A stretch of DNA of 64,000 nucleotides from positions 1 through 64,000 of IMG/VR virus record IMGVR_UViG_3300032086_004983. One strand, written 5' to 3'. Positions 25,858 to 34,730 of this stretch are shown here, one piece after another. Each line of letters begins with the position of its first letter. The first letter of the stretch is position 1. The DNA is from a virus. The position numbers were made by a program, and so were the translations under genes. The notes beneath the pieces were generated by a model. It saw nothing but the letters and a program-made list of their open reading frames with translations. It made no database searches and had not been told where the DNA came from.

Positions 25858-27753
25858 ATGAGAAAGAAAAAAATATTAATCCATAGTAATTTTTGCAAAA
25901 TGTTTACTGGTTTTGGTAAACACAAAAAAAACCTATTAAAGTATTTATATAAAACAGGTAAATATGAGTTAATTGAACTTAGCAACGGATCTCCTTGGAG
26001 TTCCCCTAAAGTTAAATCTACACCATGGGAATCTTATGGCTCTTTGCCAGATGATCTAGAAACTCAAAAAGAAATTGCTTCTGATGAATCAAGAAAACAT
26101 GGTGCTTCTTATGGTTCAGAAATGATTGATAAAGCTATATATGAACTCAAACCTGACGTGTATTTAGGGATAGAAGATATCTGGGCTTTTAGAGGTTTTT
26201 TCGATAAGCCATGGTGGAACAAAGTTCACTGCATTATTCACACCACATTAGACAGTTTGCCAATTTTACCAGACGCCGTAGAAGCTGCAGATAAAATTAA
26301 AAATTATTACGTTTGGGCTTCTTTTGCTGAAAAAGCTTTAAATAAGATCGGACACAACCATGTAAAAACTATAAGAGGTAGCATTGAAACTCAAAATTTC
26401 TTTAGATTCGACAATCAAGATAGAAACAAGTTGAGAAATTTTTTCGGTACCCAAGACAATTTCATCATAGGGTTTGTGTTTAGAAATCAATTGAGAAAAT
26501 CTGTTCCAAATCTTTTAGATGGATTTAAAATCTTCACACAAAATAACCCGGACGCTAAAGCCAAACTTCTACTCCACACTCATTGGTCTGAGGGGTGGGA
26601 TATTTTAAAACTTTTAAAAGAAAAGAATATAGAAAGAACTGACATTTTAACAACATATTTTTGCTCCAGCTGCAATAGGTATGATATTAAATCATTTGAA
26701 GGCCAAAAAATTAAATGTAAATTTTGCCATCAAAATAATTCAAGCGAAACAACTAATGTGAAAAACGGAGTAGATGAAAGACAGTTGAATGAAATTTATA
26801 ATTTGATGGATGTTTATTGCCATCCCTTTACTTCCGGTGGTCAAGAACTACCGATTCAAGAAGCTAAATTAACAGAACTAGTAACTTTAGTAACTAATTA
26901 TAGCTGCGGAGAAGATTGTTGTACAGATGAAAGCGGAGGCTTACCTTTGGACTGGACTGAATACAGAGAGCCCGGAACTCAATTTATAAAAGCTACCACA
27001 TCCCCTATAAGTATTAGCAGCCAAATTGAAAAAGTCTACAAAATGCCCGAAGAAGAAAAACGTAGCAAAGAAAAAAAATCCAGACAATTTGTTTTAGAAA
27101 ATTACAGCATAGAAAAAATAGGTAAACAATTTGAAGATTTAATAGACTCGTTTTCAGATGTAGAGTTTGATTACAAAAAAGAACAAGAAATAAGAAATAT
27201 CCATTTTGAACCAGACAATTCACTTCCAGATAAAGAATGGGTTGAGTCTTTATATGAAAATATATTAGGTAAAAGCGATCCACAAGGAACTAAACACTGG
27301 ATCCACAGGTTAAAAACTGATTTATCAAGATCTAAAGTTATTGATTATTTTACTAAGGTGGCGCTAAAAGAAAAATACTTAAATGATTTTGAAGAATTTT
27401 TACAAGAAATGGAGAATACTCCAGAAGAAAAAAGAATAGCTTACATAGAACCATTAGGAAGCGAAGAAGTTATCATAGCAACTTCAGTGATTTCTTCAAT
27501 AAAAAAACTTTACCCTGAACATTCTATTTATTTTTTCACCAAAACAGAAAACATGGGGCTGGTTGACGCTCATCCAGACATTAAAAGAACTTTAAATTAC
27601 ATACCCAAAATAAACGACCCGTTATTCTTGGAGGGTAAAGGCGACAAAAAAGGGTGTTTCGATGTAGTGTATGCTCCTCATTTGTCAATTAAAAATAATT
27701 ATACCAGAAATAACAAAGATAAACTAGATTATACAACTTATGAATCTGAGTGA
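25858..27753 (+). CDS. Multi-domain glycosyltransferase (GT4-like, DUF4214-like, GT9 start)
   Basis: 631 residues. Residues 1-420 form a GT-B glycosyltransferase: HSNFCKMFTGFGKHKKNLL, RNQLRKSVPNLLDGFKIF and FTSGGQELPIQEAKL with the acidic donor-binding pair. A zinc-ribbon-like insert (CSSCNRYD ... CKFCHQN) interrupts the domain near residue 265. A DUF4214-like piece (WVESLYENILGKSDPQGTKHW) follows, then the N-half of a GT9-like domain (YIEPLGSEEVIIATSVISSI). The rest of that GT9 fold continues in the next gene, overlapping by 14 bases. It likely builds a surface or virion glycan. Confidence 0.75.
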   Translation: MRKKKILIHSNFCKMFTGFGKHKKNLLKYLYKTGKYELIELSNGSPWSSPKVKSTPWESYGSLPDDLETQKEIASDESRKHGASYGSEMIDKAIYELKPDVYLGIEDIWAFRGFFDKPWWNKVHCIIHTTLDSLPILPDAVEAADKIKNYYVWASFAEKALNKIGHNHVKTIRGSIETQNFFRFDNQDRNKLRNFFGTQDNFIIGFVFRNQLRKSVPNLLDGFKIFTQNNPDAKAKLLLHTHWSEGWDILKLLKEKNIERTDILTTYFCSSCNRYDIKSFEGQKIKCKFCHQNNSSETTNVKNGVDERQLNEIYNLMDVYCHPFTSGGQELPIQEAKLTELVTLVTNYSCGEDCCTDESGGLPLDWTEYREPGTQFIKATTSPISISSQIEKVYKMPEEEKRSKEKKSRQFVLENYSIEKIGKQFEDLIDSFSDVEFDYKKEQEIRNIHFEPDNSLPDKEWVESLYENILGKSDPQGTKHWIHRLKTDLSRSKVIDYFTKVALKEKYLNDFEEFLQEMENTPEEKRIAYIEPLGSEEVIIATSVISSIKKLYPEHSIYFFTKTENMGLVDAHPDIKRTLNYIPKINDPLFLEGKGDKKGCFDVVYAPHLSIKNNYTRNNKDKLDYTTYESE

Positions 27754-28936
27754 AAAAATAGCTTTAGATTGCGGCGTTAAATTAAACAAACCTTTCGTAG
27801 ATAAATTTTTCTATCCTGTTATTGATGAAAAATATATAGTGATTGATTCTCGAAGCACTTTTAAAGAAGGTGTGTATGACTATTACAAAGATGTCGTACA
27901 GCTAGTAGAACCTTATTTAAGTGAGAACAACATAGAAATATATCAATTTGCAGACGACTCTTCTATTAGAATAAAGTCTAAAAAATGCTTTATTAAAATC
28001 AATAAAAAACAAGAAAACTACATCATAGATAAATCACAGTTAGTTGTATCTAATGAAAACTACACTTTGTACACAGCTTCGGCTCTAAACAAAAAATCAA
28101 TTGGTCTTTATTCTGTATTCAACCCAAGCAGCAGAGCTCCTATTTGGAATAAAAACAATCAAGTAGTTTTAGAGTCTGATAGATTTGGCAACAAACCATC
28201 TTATAATACTTTATCAGAAAATCCTAAAGCTGTTAATCTAATTGATCCATATGAAGTAGCTAAAAATATTTTAGATAGCTTGAAAATTAAAAATGATTTA
28301 GATAAATATGATTTAGTTTTTCTAGGCAGAGATTATAACCAAAAAATCGTTGAAATAATTCCAGATTTTATGTCTGATGAAAATTTTCTAAAAAATCAGT
28401 CTATAAATTTAAGATTGGATTATGTAGATGATTTGGACGCTAAAGTTTTACTTTACTGGTTAAAAAACAGAAAAGTAAATATAATAACTAACAAAGATTT
28501 AAATATCGATCTACTGAAATCTTATAGAGAAAATATTGTGGCTGTCACGGCAATGGCCTCAGATAACATCACAACTAATTTTATTAAACTTTGTAAATCT
28601 GTAGGAGTGAAAATAAATCTTTATTGCGACGACAAAGAAAAGTTTAAAGAATATAAATTTAAATTTCTAGACTGGGAAGTTGAACAAGATTTTTCAGACG
28701 AAGAAATAATTCCTACTTTAGAAAAATTTTCAGAATCCTCAAAATACCATAGCTCTAAAATTATTTTATCTAAAGGCAAAAGATATACATGTAAAGCTGC
28801 TTTTCTGGCTGGAAAAACTCTTGACATGAACGGAAATGATGTTATATTGGATAAAGAATTCGAAAAAGAAATTGAATTTTTCAAAATATTCAATGTAAAC
28901 AATCATGCAAAAAATAAAACTTCAGTCAAGAAATGA
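27740..28936 (+). CDS. GT9-like C-terminal half plus extra domain
   Basis: 398 residues. The first 170 match the second half of heptosyltransferase-type GT9 proteins (KYIVIDSRSTFKEGVYDYYKD, IDKSQLVVSNENYTLYTAS, SIGLYSVFNPSSRAPIW), completing the domain started in the previous gene. The remainder (DLVFLGRDYNQKIVEIIPDF, VVAVTAMASDNITTNF-type strands) is a second alpha/beta domain I cannot name. Split and 14-base overlap suggest either two interacting chains or a programmed frameshift. Confidence 0.55.
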   Translation: MNLSEKIALDCGVKLNKPFVDKFFYPVIDEKYIVIDSRSTFKEGVYDYYKDVVQLVEPYLSENNIEIYQFADDSSIRIKSKKCFIKINKKQENYIIDKSQLVVSNENYTLYTASALNKKSIGLYSVFNPSSRAPIWNKNNQVVLESDRFGNKPSYNTLSENPKAVNLIDPYEVAKNILDSLKIKNDLDKYDLVFLGRDYNQKIVEIIPDFMSDENFLKNQSINLRLDYVDDLDAKVLLYWLKNRKVNIITNKDLNIDLLKSYRENIVAVTAMASDNITTNFIKLCKSVGVKINLYCDDKEKFKEYKFKFLDWEVEQDFSDEEIIPTLEKFSESSKYHSSKIILSKGKRYTCKAAFLAGKTLDMNGNDVILDKEFEKEIEFFKIFNVNNHAKNKTSVKK

Positions 28937-29645
28937 GTTTGGTCTGCTTGAAAATGTAAACTACGAGCAGAACGATGATGGGTCCGTCAACTGGAGAGCT
29001 ATGGTAGCTCTTGAACATTTGTACCCAAATAAAGGATGGTTTCAGAAATTCAACAAGCCATTTCCTAAATCTGCTGAAGGTTTAGATGACAACCAATTAC
29101 TAATTAAGCTTTCAGGAATCAAAGAGCTCGCTAAACTGAGAGGATTCACTGAAGTTAAATATGAAGTAATTAAATGTGAGCTTAACCACGTTGCTGTCAA
29201 ATGCGGAATTACATGGATAGGTAATTATGAGTCAGAAGGAAAACCTGTATATTTTGAAGATATTGCTAACGCAACAGCACATAATACAAATGATTTCGCA
29301 TTGAAATTTTTAGAAACTATAGCTGCAAATAGAGCTTTCGTAAGATGCGTTAGAAACTTTCTTAATGTCCATATTGTTGGGTGGGATGAAATTGATTCTT
29401 CCTCAAAAGATAGCTCAGAATTAATTGAAGAAATTACTGAAGCTACCTTACCTTCCGCTCAGAAAACACTTGAAAAAGCTGCAAGAAAAAAAGGGTATGA
29501 TACATTTGATGAATTTAAAAGCTTCTTGAGAGATATGTGGAAATCAGAAAAATATCAAAATGAAGATGTCAAAACTTGGGATGGTTACTTTGACATCCCC
29601 GCTTCAGACTCAAGAAAACTGATGGTACTTTTAAAGAAAAGCTAA
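28905..29645 (+). CDS. Putative Rad52-like recombination protein
   Basis: 246 residues. The core, VKYEVIKCELNHVAVKCGIT, then FEDIANATAHNTNDFALKFL and ETIAANRAFVRCVRNFLNVH, resembles phage proteins of the Rad52/Sak-like annealing group, where a beta-hairpin is followed by a long helix with Asn-Arg-Ala. I am not certain of the family. The C-terminal third is a separate helical domain (KKGYDTFDEFKSFLRDMWK). It precedes dUTPase, and overlaps the glycosyltransferase gene by 32 bases. Confidence 0.4.
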   Translation: MQKIKLQSRNEFGLLENVNYEQNDDGSVNWRAMVALEHLYPNKGWFQKFNKPFPKSAEGLDDNQLLIKLSGIKELAKLRGFTEVKYEVIKCELNHVAVKCGITWIGNYESEGKPVYFEDIANATAHNTNDFALKFLETIAANRAFVRCVRNFLNVHIVGWDEIDSSSKDSSELIEEITEATLPSAQKTLEKAARKKGYDTFDEFKSFLRDMWKSEKYQNEDVKTWDGYFDIPASDSRKLMVLLKKS

Positions 29646-29646
29646 T

Positions 29647-30075
29647 ATGAAAATCGAGATTAAAAAACTTTCTGAAAACGCCACACTTCCTACTCAAGGC
29701 TCTGAATACGCTGCTGGTTATGATTTATACGCAGCTGAACAAGGCGTTGTTCCCTCTGAATGCAGACTTTTGATTAAGACTAACATTTCTGTTTCTATTC
29801 CTGATGGTTATTATGGAAGAATCGCTCCTCGTTCTGGTCTCGCATATAAGAGTGGTATTGACGTGATGGCCGGTGTAATTGATGCAGATTATCGTGGAGA
29901 TATTGGAGTTATTTTATATAATACAGATGTAAAAGATTTCGAATTCCAAAAAGGAGATAGAATCGCTCAGTTAATTATCGAAAAATGTCATAAGGTTGAA
30001 TGGCAAGAAGTTTCTGAGCTTGAAGATTCAGTTAGGTCAGATGGAGGATTCGGATCAACAGGAGTTAGTAAATGA
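29647..30075 (+). CDS. dut: dUTPase
   Basis: 142 residues with all five motifs of trimeric dUTPases: AAGYDLYA (1), PRSGLAYKSG (2), GVIDADYRGDIGVILYN (3), GDRIAQLII (4) and GGFGSTG at the C-terminus (5). It hydrolyses dUTP to dUMP, keeping uracil out of DNA and feeding ThyX (31074-31694). Its stop overlaps the next start by 4 bases. Confidence 0.96.
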   Translation: MKIEIKKLSENATLPTQGSEYAAGYDLYAAEQGVVPSECRLLIKTNISVSIPDGYYGRIAPRSGLAYKSGIDVMAGVIDADYRGDIGVILYNTDVKDFEFQKGDRIAQLIIEKCHKVEWQEVSELEDSVRSDGGFGSTGVSK

Positions 30076-30335
30076 TGAAAGAACAACATCTTAGGAAAAT
30101 TATCGACAAACAGTTTAAAATTGCTAAAGTTGATTTGAAGTTCGAGGATGTGTGCGAAAACAAAATACCAAACTGGTATAAGAAATACACATGCACTGAA
30201 GAAGAAAATAAAAAGTGGGTCACTTGGATGAAGAAGTACATCAAAGATAATTTAAAAATGACTAATGATAGAGCCCACATTCAAGCTGCTTGGATCAATA
30301 TGAATTATGGTCTAAAAGTTAAGAAACAGAAATGA
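30072..30335 (+). CDS. Unknown small basic protein
   Basis: 87 residues from ATGATG at 30072, rich in Lys and Trp (WYKKYTCTEEENKKWVTWMKKYI). Overlaps dut by 4 bases and the next gene by 4. No family recognised; helical and basic. Confidence 0.5.
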   Translation: MMKEQHLRKIIDKQFKIAKVDLKFEDVCENKIPNWYKKYTCTEEENKKWVTWMKKYIKDNLKMTNDRAHIQAAWINMNYGLKVKKQK

Positions 30336-30667
30336 AAATATCTTCTCCTTGCACTGGTTTTTGCAAATTCGAAAATGATGTTTGCACAGTGTGTTGGAGA
30401 ACAAAAGAACATCTTTTAAATTGGCCCCGATATACAGAAGAGGAAAGACTTGAAATAATGAGCGACTTACAAGCAAATAAGGCCAAATATTTTGAAGAAG
30501 TTTTGTCATTTCTTGATCAATATAAAAATGCTCGTCGTCAACTGTTTGAAGAAATGTGTAATAAATTAAATGTGTCTCATGAACACAAATACGCATTTTT
30601 TAATTACTGCCTGAACGGTCACGCAATTGACGAGTGGCCAGACATTCTCAACAAATATTTAAAATGA
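30332..30667 (+). CDS. DUF1289-domain protein
   Basis: 111 residues. The N-terminus PCTGFCKFENDVCTVCWRT with four Cys in C-x3-C-x6-C-x2-C spacing and the following RYTEEERLEIM match DUF1289 proteins, small Cys-rich proteins of unknown role in bacteria. A C-terminal helical extension is added. It probably binds a metal. Confidence 0.75.
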   Translation: MKISSPCTGFCKFENDVCTVCWRTKEHLLNWPRYTEEERLEIMSDLQANKAKYFEEVLSFLDQYKNARRQLFEEMCNKLNVSHEHKYAFFNYCLNGHAIDEWPDILNKYLK

Positions 30668-30894
30668 GCGCAGGTAAAGGAGACAAACCTCGTAATTGTT
30701 TTAGCTCTTCGTTTAAAAATAACTACGATGAAATTAACTGGGGAGAACAGCAGAATAAAAATTCAAACAGCAGTATTGAATTTAAAAAAGATAAAAACTT
30801 TAAAATTCTAGAAAATAAAACTTGCCCTCAGTGCAATAATGCAGTAAGGTTTAACTTCAAAGCTTGCGGAAGTTGCGGATATGTCTTTAGATAA
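30664..30894 (+). CDS. Phage protein with C-terminal zinc ribbon
   Basis: 76 residues from ATG 30664, overlapping the previous stop (ATGA). The start MSAGKGDKPRNCFSSSFKNN is a conserved phage motif (GKGDKPRNC ... YDEINW). The end carries CPQCNNAV and CGSCGYVF, a two-knuckle zinc ribbon. Function unknown, possibly a transcription or nucleic-acid adaptor. Confidence 0.65.
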   Translation: MSAGKGDKPRNCFSSSFKNNYDEINWGEQQNKNSNSSIEFKKDKNFKILENKTCPQCNNAVRFNFKACGSCGYVFR

Positions 30895-31090
30895 AATACT
30901 TGAAAAATATAAGAAAAAATCGGAGCAAAATTTGAATAAGTTATTAACAGAATACTGGACTTGTCAATATTGCGGTGAAGATACTTCCAAAGAACTAAAA
31001 AGTGAATTGTCTGGACCAGACCATTGGGATTGTATTTTGAACGCAATTATTGTAGATGATAAAAAAATAGATAATGAACAACAAAGTTGA
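30881..31090 (+). CDS. Small Cys-containing protein
   Basis: 69 residues, overlapping the previous gene by 14 bases and ThyX by 17. It has a CQYCGED knuckle and a later HWDC, which could form one C-C-H-C zinc site. No family recognised. Confidence 0.5.
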   Translation: MSLDKILEKYKKKSEQNLNKLLTEYWTCQYCGEDTSKELKSELSGPDHWDCILNAIIVDDKKIDNEQQS

Positions 31091-31694
31091 ATTAATTGGT
31101 TACTACGGAGATGATCTTGTTCATGCTTGCTCAGCTTGGACATCAACAAGCAGGGATTTAAATGAAGATAAAATTAAAAGAGTGGGCAAGCTCCTTGATA
31201 TGCTTGCTAGCAACGGTCATCATACTCCTTTTGAAAAGTCTTCTCTTCATTTTCTTGTGGATACTGACATTGCTAGTCACATCCACTTGCTTAAGCATCG
31301 CATTGGTGTCTCTATTAATGGAGAAAGCGCAAGGTATAAAGAAATCAAGGAAGACAAATATATTATCCCCGAAGATTGGCCCACAAAGTGGCAAGAAAAA
31401 TTGCGAGACTATTCAAATAAAGGAAATGAATTATATCACGAAGTCATCAAAGATCTTGAAGAATCACTTGGAAGAAAACGAGTAAAAGAGTCAGCTAGAT
31501 TTTTTAAAACATACAACTCACAAATTTGTGCGGATGTTATGTTTAACTGGAGATCTTTTTATCATTTCTTAAATTTAAGAAACAAACCTGATGCCCAGAA
31601 AGAAATTAGAGATATAGCTTTTGAAATGCTTGAGCTTGTTAAAAATATTGAAGGTAACCCTTTTGAACACACAATAAAAGCTTTTAAACTTTAA
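31074..31694 (+). CDS. thyX: Flavin-dependent thymidylate synthase
   Basis: 206 residues. The ThyX motif region reads KHRIGVSINGESARYKE, where the usual first Arg of RHRxxSxNExSxRY is Lys. Upstream HHTPFEKSSLHF and downstream RSFYHFLNLRNKPDAQKEIR are the other family landmarks. It methylates dUMP to dTMP using methylene-THF and FAD, downstream of dUTPase and dCMP deaminase. The gene ends a long overlapping operon closed by a strong terminator. Confidence 0.93.
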   Translation: MNNKVELIGYYGDDLVHACSAWTSTSRDLNEDKIKRVGKLLDMLASNGHHTPFEKSSLHFLVDTDIASHIHLLKHRIGVSINGESARYKEIKEDKYIIPEDWPTKWQEKLRDYSNKGNELYHEVIKDLEESLGRKRVKESARFFKTYNSQICADVMFNWRSFYHFLNLRNKPDAQKEIRDIAFEMLELVKNIEGNPFEHTIKAFKL

Positions 31695-31720
31695 CCCCAC
31701 TCAGGTAACCCAAGCAGCAT

Positions 31721-31758
31721 GAAGCCACCCTCTTTTTAAGGGGGTGGCTTTCTTTTTT
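31721..31758 (+). terminator. Rho-independent terminator after thyX
   Basis: AAGCCACCC and GGGTGGCTT form a strong hairpin followed by TTCTTTTTT. It separates the nucleotide operon from the lysis/signalling block. Confidence 0.9.
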
Positions 31759-31768
31759 GTGTTTATAA

Positions 31769-31774
31769 GTGTAA
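31769..31774 (+). promoter_or_regulatory. GTGTAA promoter box
   Basis: GTGTAA followed by ATAATATTG lies 9 bases before the ATG at 31784 and just after the thyX terminator, which supports its reading as a promoter. Confidence 0.6.
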
Positions 31775-31783
31775 ATAATATTG

Positions 31784-32215
31784 ATGGTACCTCCAGAATT
31801 AATTTCTATGGCCTTTGGAAGCCTTTCTGGCTTCATATTTAAGTTTATGGCTCAAAGAGCTAAAGAGAAAGCTGAGATGCTTAAAATGGCTCTTAAAACA
31901 CAACAAGCGAATGAGGACGCTCATAACGCTGCTGTTCAACGCGTATCAGTCGATGGCGGTAAGTGGGTTAGGCGACTGATAGTCGTTTCAACTTTATTCG
32001 GGGTAATTATTGCTCCATTTTTTCTCGCATTATTAAATGAACCATTATACGTACAAATAGCAGAAACAAAAAGATCATATTTGTTTGGCTTATTTGGTGG
32101 CGGAACTGATAATTATTTTGTAAGAGTTGATGGATATTTAATGATTCCAGAGGTCAGGCAAACTTTAACGGCTATAGTAGGCTTTTATTTCGGTAGTTCA
32201 GTAGTAAAATCATGA
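31784..32215 (+). CDS. Holin-like membrane protein (3-TM type)
   Basis: 143 residues from ATG 31784 (a TTG three bases upstream is less likely). Hydrophobic segments at about residues 8-20, 64-85 and 128-142 with a Lys/Arg-rich stretch between resemble the three-helix holins of phages and gene-transfer agents (GKWVRRLIVVSTLFGVIIAP). First gene of the lysis/signalling unit. A role in forming the lysis pore fits the downstream lipoprotein. No endolysin is seen nearby. Confidence 0.6.
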   Translation: MVPPELISMAFGSLSGFIFKFMAQRAKEKAEMLKMALKTQQANEDAHNAAVQRVSVDGGKWVRRLIVVSTLFGVIIAPFFLALLNEPLYVQIAETKRSYLFGLFGGGTDNYFVRVDGYLMIPEVRQTLTAIVGFYFGSSVVKS

Positions 32216-32472
32216 TCAAGTATATTTTTTTAACGTTAACGCTAATTTTTATTTGTTCTTGTTCTACAGTCAGAGGCTTTAAAAAAAATGATGAACGAGT
32301 ATTAATTCCCAAAAGAGCTGAAGCTCAAAATAGGTTTATAAGATCTGCTGATGAAAAACCTAATCCAGAAAAGCAAGTCTTATCACCACAAGCATTCACA
32401 AAGTGGACTTTATTTTCTAGCGCAGGTAGTTTTATGATATTTCAATTCTTAAGGTGGAAACATATAGTATAA
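32212..32472 (+). CDS. Lipoprotein with C-terminal hydrophobic segment
   Basis: 86 residues. N-terminal LTLTLIFICSCS is a lipoprotein signal with a lipobox before Cys, and a second hydrophobic segment (WTLFSSAGSFMIFQFL) lies at the C-terminus. Next to the holin-like gene and overlapping it by 4 bases, it could be a spanin-type lysis protein. The C-terminal membrane segment is atypical for an outer-membrane spanin. Confidence 0.55.
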   Translation: MIKYIFLTLTLIFICSCSTVRGFKKNDERVLIPKRAEAQNRFIRSADEKPNPEKQVLSPQAFTKWTLFSSAGSFMIFQFLRWKHIV

Positions 32473-32473
32473 A

Positions 32474-33658
32474 ATGGATATATTAAGAATAACTGGAGCA
32501 AAAAGTCTTTGGCACTATTTTAAATTCACATTTTCAGCTTGTTACCGCAAACAACTGCAGGTTGAAAAAGCCAAACAACAGCAGACATTAAACGAATTAA
32601 TATTAAAAGATAAACTTCTTGAAGAAACAAGTCTTATTAGTAAAGCTGATGCTAAAGGTAGAATTACTTATGCAAATGATAAGTTTTTAAAAGTTACTGG
32701 GTACACTTTAGAAGAATGTATTGGCCAAGACCACAATATTGTTAACTCAGGTCATCACCCAAAAGAAGTATGGGTAGACATGTACAAAACTGTTGTTAAA
32801 GAAAAAAAGATTTGGCATCATCCATGTGTTGTTAATAAATCTAAAGATGGCAAACTTTATTATGTTAAATCGTGGATTCAAGGTGAATTTGATTTATCAG
32901 GTAAATTAAAAGGTTTTATAAGTATTAGGCACGACATCACAAGTTTAATAAATCAACAAAAAGAAATTTCTGAAAAAAATACTTACTTAGAACATGCCGC
33001 CAAAATTCTTCGCCACGACATGCATAGCGGTATAAACACTTACATTCCAAGAGGTGTTTCTTCTTTAAAAAGAAGGTTAACTGACGAAGCTATCAAAGAG
33101 CTTAAATTAGAAGCGCCATTAAAACTAATACAAGAAGGACTAACTCACACTCAAAAAGTCTATAAAGGCGTTTATGAATTTAGTAATTTAGTTAGACAAG
33201 ATAATGAACTAAACAAAGAAAAAGTAGATTTAAAGGCTATACTTTTAGATTATTTATCTAGCACGTCTTATGCTGATCAAGTTTTGATTAACGACCTACC
33301 CACAATGCCAGTGAATGAAGCTTTATTTTGTACTGCAATAGATAATTTAATTCGAAATGGCTTAAAATACAACGATTCTGACACTAAGAAAGTAGAAATA
33401 TTCTATAGTAAAAGTACTCACGATCTTTTCATAGAAGACAACGGTAGAGGTTTAACTCAGAAAGATTTAGAATTCTTAATGAAACCTTATACCAGAAAAG
33501 CTGATCAAAAAGAATCCGGTTCTGGTTTAGGATTAAATATATGTATAGCTATCTTAGAACAACACAATTTTAAAGTTTCATGCGAAAAGCTTCCGGCACC
33601 TTATACAGGCACAAGATTTAAAATAGATCTAGGAAAAATTTCAGAATATAAAATTTAA
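32474..33658 (+). CDS. PAS-domain sensor histidine kinase
   Basis: 394 residues. A PAS domain spans about 52-155 (SLISKADAKGRITYANDKFL, then a PAC-like GFISIRHDITSL). The dimerisation box reads ILRHDMHSGI with His181 as the probable phosphorylation site. The ATPase has DNLIRNGLKYN (N box, 290-300), EDNGRG (G1) and SGSGLGLNI (G2). An N-terminal hydrophobic patch is too short for a sure membrane anchor, so it is probably cytosolic. It sits in one run with the response regulator and cyclase downstream. Two-component kinases are rare in phages. Confidence 0.9.
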   Translation: MDILRITGAKSLWHYFKFTFSACYRKQLQVEKAKQQQTLNELILKDKLLEETSLISKADAKGRITYANDKFLKVTGYTLEECIGQDHNIVNSGHHPKEVWVDMYKTVVKEKKIWHHPCVVNKSKDGKLYYVKSWIQGEFDLSGKLKGFISIRHDITSLINQQKEISEKNTYLEHAAKILRHDMHSGINTYIPRGVSSLKRRLTDEAIKELKLEAPLKLIQEGLTHTQKVYKGVYEFSNLVRQDNELNKEKVDLKAILLDYLSSTSYADQVLINDLPTMPVNEALFCTAIDNLIRNGLKYNDSDTKKVEIFYSKSTHDLFIEDNGRGLTQKDLEFLMKPYTRKADQKESGSGLGLNICIAILEQHNFKVSCEKLPAPYTGTRFKIDLGKISEYKI

Positions 33659-33659
33659 A

Positions 33660-33665
33660 GTGTAA
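33660..33665 (+). promoter_or_regulatory. GTGTAA promoter box
   Basis: GTGTAA directly after the kinase stop, 18 bases before the ATG at 33684. A purine-rich AAAAAGG lies between them. Confidence 0.45.
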
Positions 33666-33683
33666 TAAATAAAAAGGTTTAAG

Positions 33684-34115
33684 ATGATAGATTCGATTTT
33701 ATTAGTAGATGACGAAAATTTATTTCATTTGGTTTTTGAAGACGCTTGCAGTCTCTTAGATATAACTTTGAATTTAAAAGCTTTAAGTAGCGCAGATCAT
33801 GCTGAAGATTATTTTGCTAATCTTGTTAAAGAAAATAAAATTAAACCGGATTGTATATTTGTTGACTTAAACATTATTGGGTCTAGTTTTGACGGCATAG
33901 AACTAGTAAGAAGAATTAACTTCGAACACGGGGATGGGGTCGTAATTGGCATTATATCTAGCTCTGATGACGAGCAAGAACAAGCCAAAGCCTTAAAAGC
34001 TGGTGCTCAATTCTGGATTATCAAATCAGATGAAATCGAACCTCGATTAGAAGATTTCACTAAAGATTTCGATGGGTACAAATCGAGAACAGCTCCTTTT
34101 AAGGTTTATAAATGA
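33684..34115 (+). CDS. Response regulator receiver protein
   Basis: 143 residues, a single receiver domain with no output domain. Acidic pocket Asp9 and Asp10 (LLVDDEN), phospho-acceptor Asp61 (FVDLNIIG), the Ser in IISSSDD, and Lys114 (FWIIKSD) are all present. It presumably takes its phosphoryl group from the kinase 25 bases upstream. Lacking a DNA-binding domain, it would act by protein contact, possibly with the two following genes. Confidence 0.9.
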   Translation: MIDSILLVDDENLFHLVFEDACSLLDITLNLKALSSADHAEDYFANLVKENKIKPDCIFVDLNIIGSSFDGIELVRRINFEHGDGVVIGIISSSDDEQEQAKALKAGAQFWIIKSDEIEPRLEDFTKDFDGYKSRTAPFKVYK

Positions 34116-34690
34116 TACGTTTTAGTGATGACTTAAAAAAAGAATTAATACAATTAGCCGCCGAAAAAGAAATTTTTCTGGAGGGTAATATCACTAAAAT
34201 TATCGATACAGACGGTCACGCAGAGTTTCACTCCTACATTCAGTCAGCAATAAATAGAGACAGAGAAAACAGAAAAAAACGTCTCGAAATTACAAAAACC
34301 ATTCAAGAGCAAAATAAAGCTCTAATGGAATGGAAATCCCACAACGAAGAATTGAATAAAGAACTTCAATTAGCTTTAGCAGAGTCTGAAAAAGCTAAAC
34401 AACTTGCAGAAAATGATTTAGACGTATTGCAAAAAAAAACGCAAAACGAATTAGTTGGTTCGATTGTGAAAGTTGCACTATGGATTATATGCGGGGTTGG
34501 GACAATAACTTCAATTCTTTTCGCTCTTACTTTATTCACGGGTTTAGAAAACAAAACCGTGGAATCTTCTTGGAGCAACATGTTCAGCATTCTCTTAACT
34601 AATAGCTTCAGCATAGTTGGCACTATTATGGGCGTTAAATATGCCGGTAACAAAGGCAGCGGTAAATGTCAATATTGCAAAAAAAATTAA
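34112..34690 (+). CDS. Coiled-coil membrane protein with C-terminal CxxC
   Basis: 192 residues, overlapping the response regulator by 4 bases. Residues 45-110 form a charged coiled coil (RENRKKRLEITKTIQEQNK ...), followed by two membrane segments (IVKVALWIICGVGTITSILF and FSILLTNSFSIVGTIMGV) and a cytosolic CQYCKKN end. It could anchor the signalling proteins at the membrane. No known family. Confidence 0.6.
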   Translation: MIRFSDDLKKELIQLAAEKEIFLEGNITKIIDTDGHAEFHSYIQSAINRDRENRKKRLEITKTIQEQNKALMEWKSHNEELNKELQLALAESEKAKQLAENDLDVLQKKTQNELVGSIVKVALWIICGVGTITSILFALTLFTGLENKTVESSWSNMFSILLTNSFSIVGTIMGVKYAGNKGSGKCQYCKKN

Positions 34691-34716
34691 ATAAAACCGG
34701 CAAAATCGCTACCGGC

Positions 34717-34722
34717 GTGTAA
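34717..34722 (+). promoter_or_regulatory. GTGTAA promoter box
   Basis: GTGTAA followed by AGTTAGGC lies 8 bases before the ATG at 34731. Confidence 0.5.
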
Positions 34723-34730
34723 AGTTAGGC

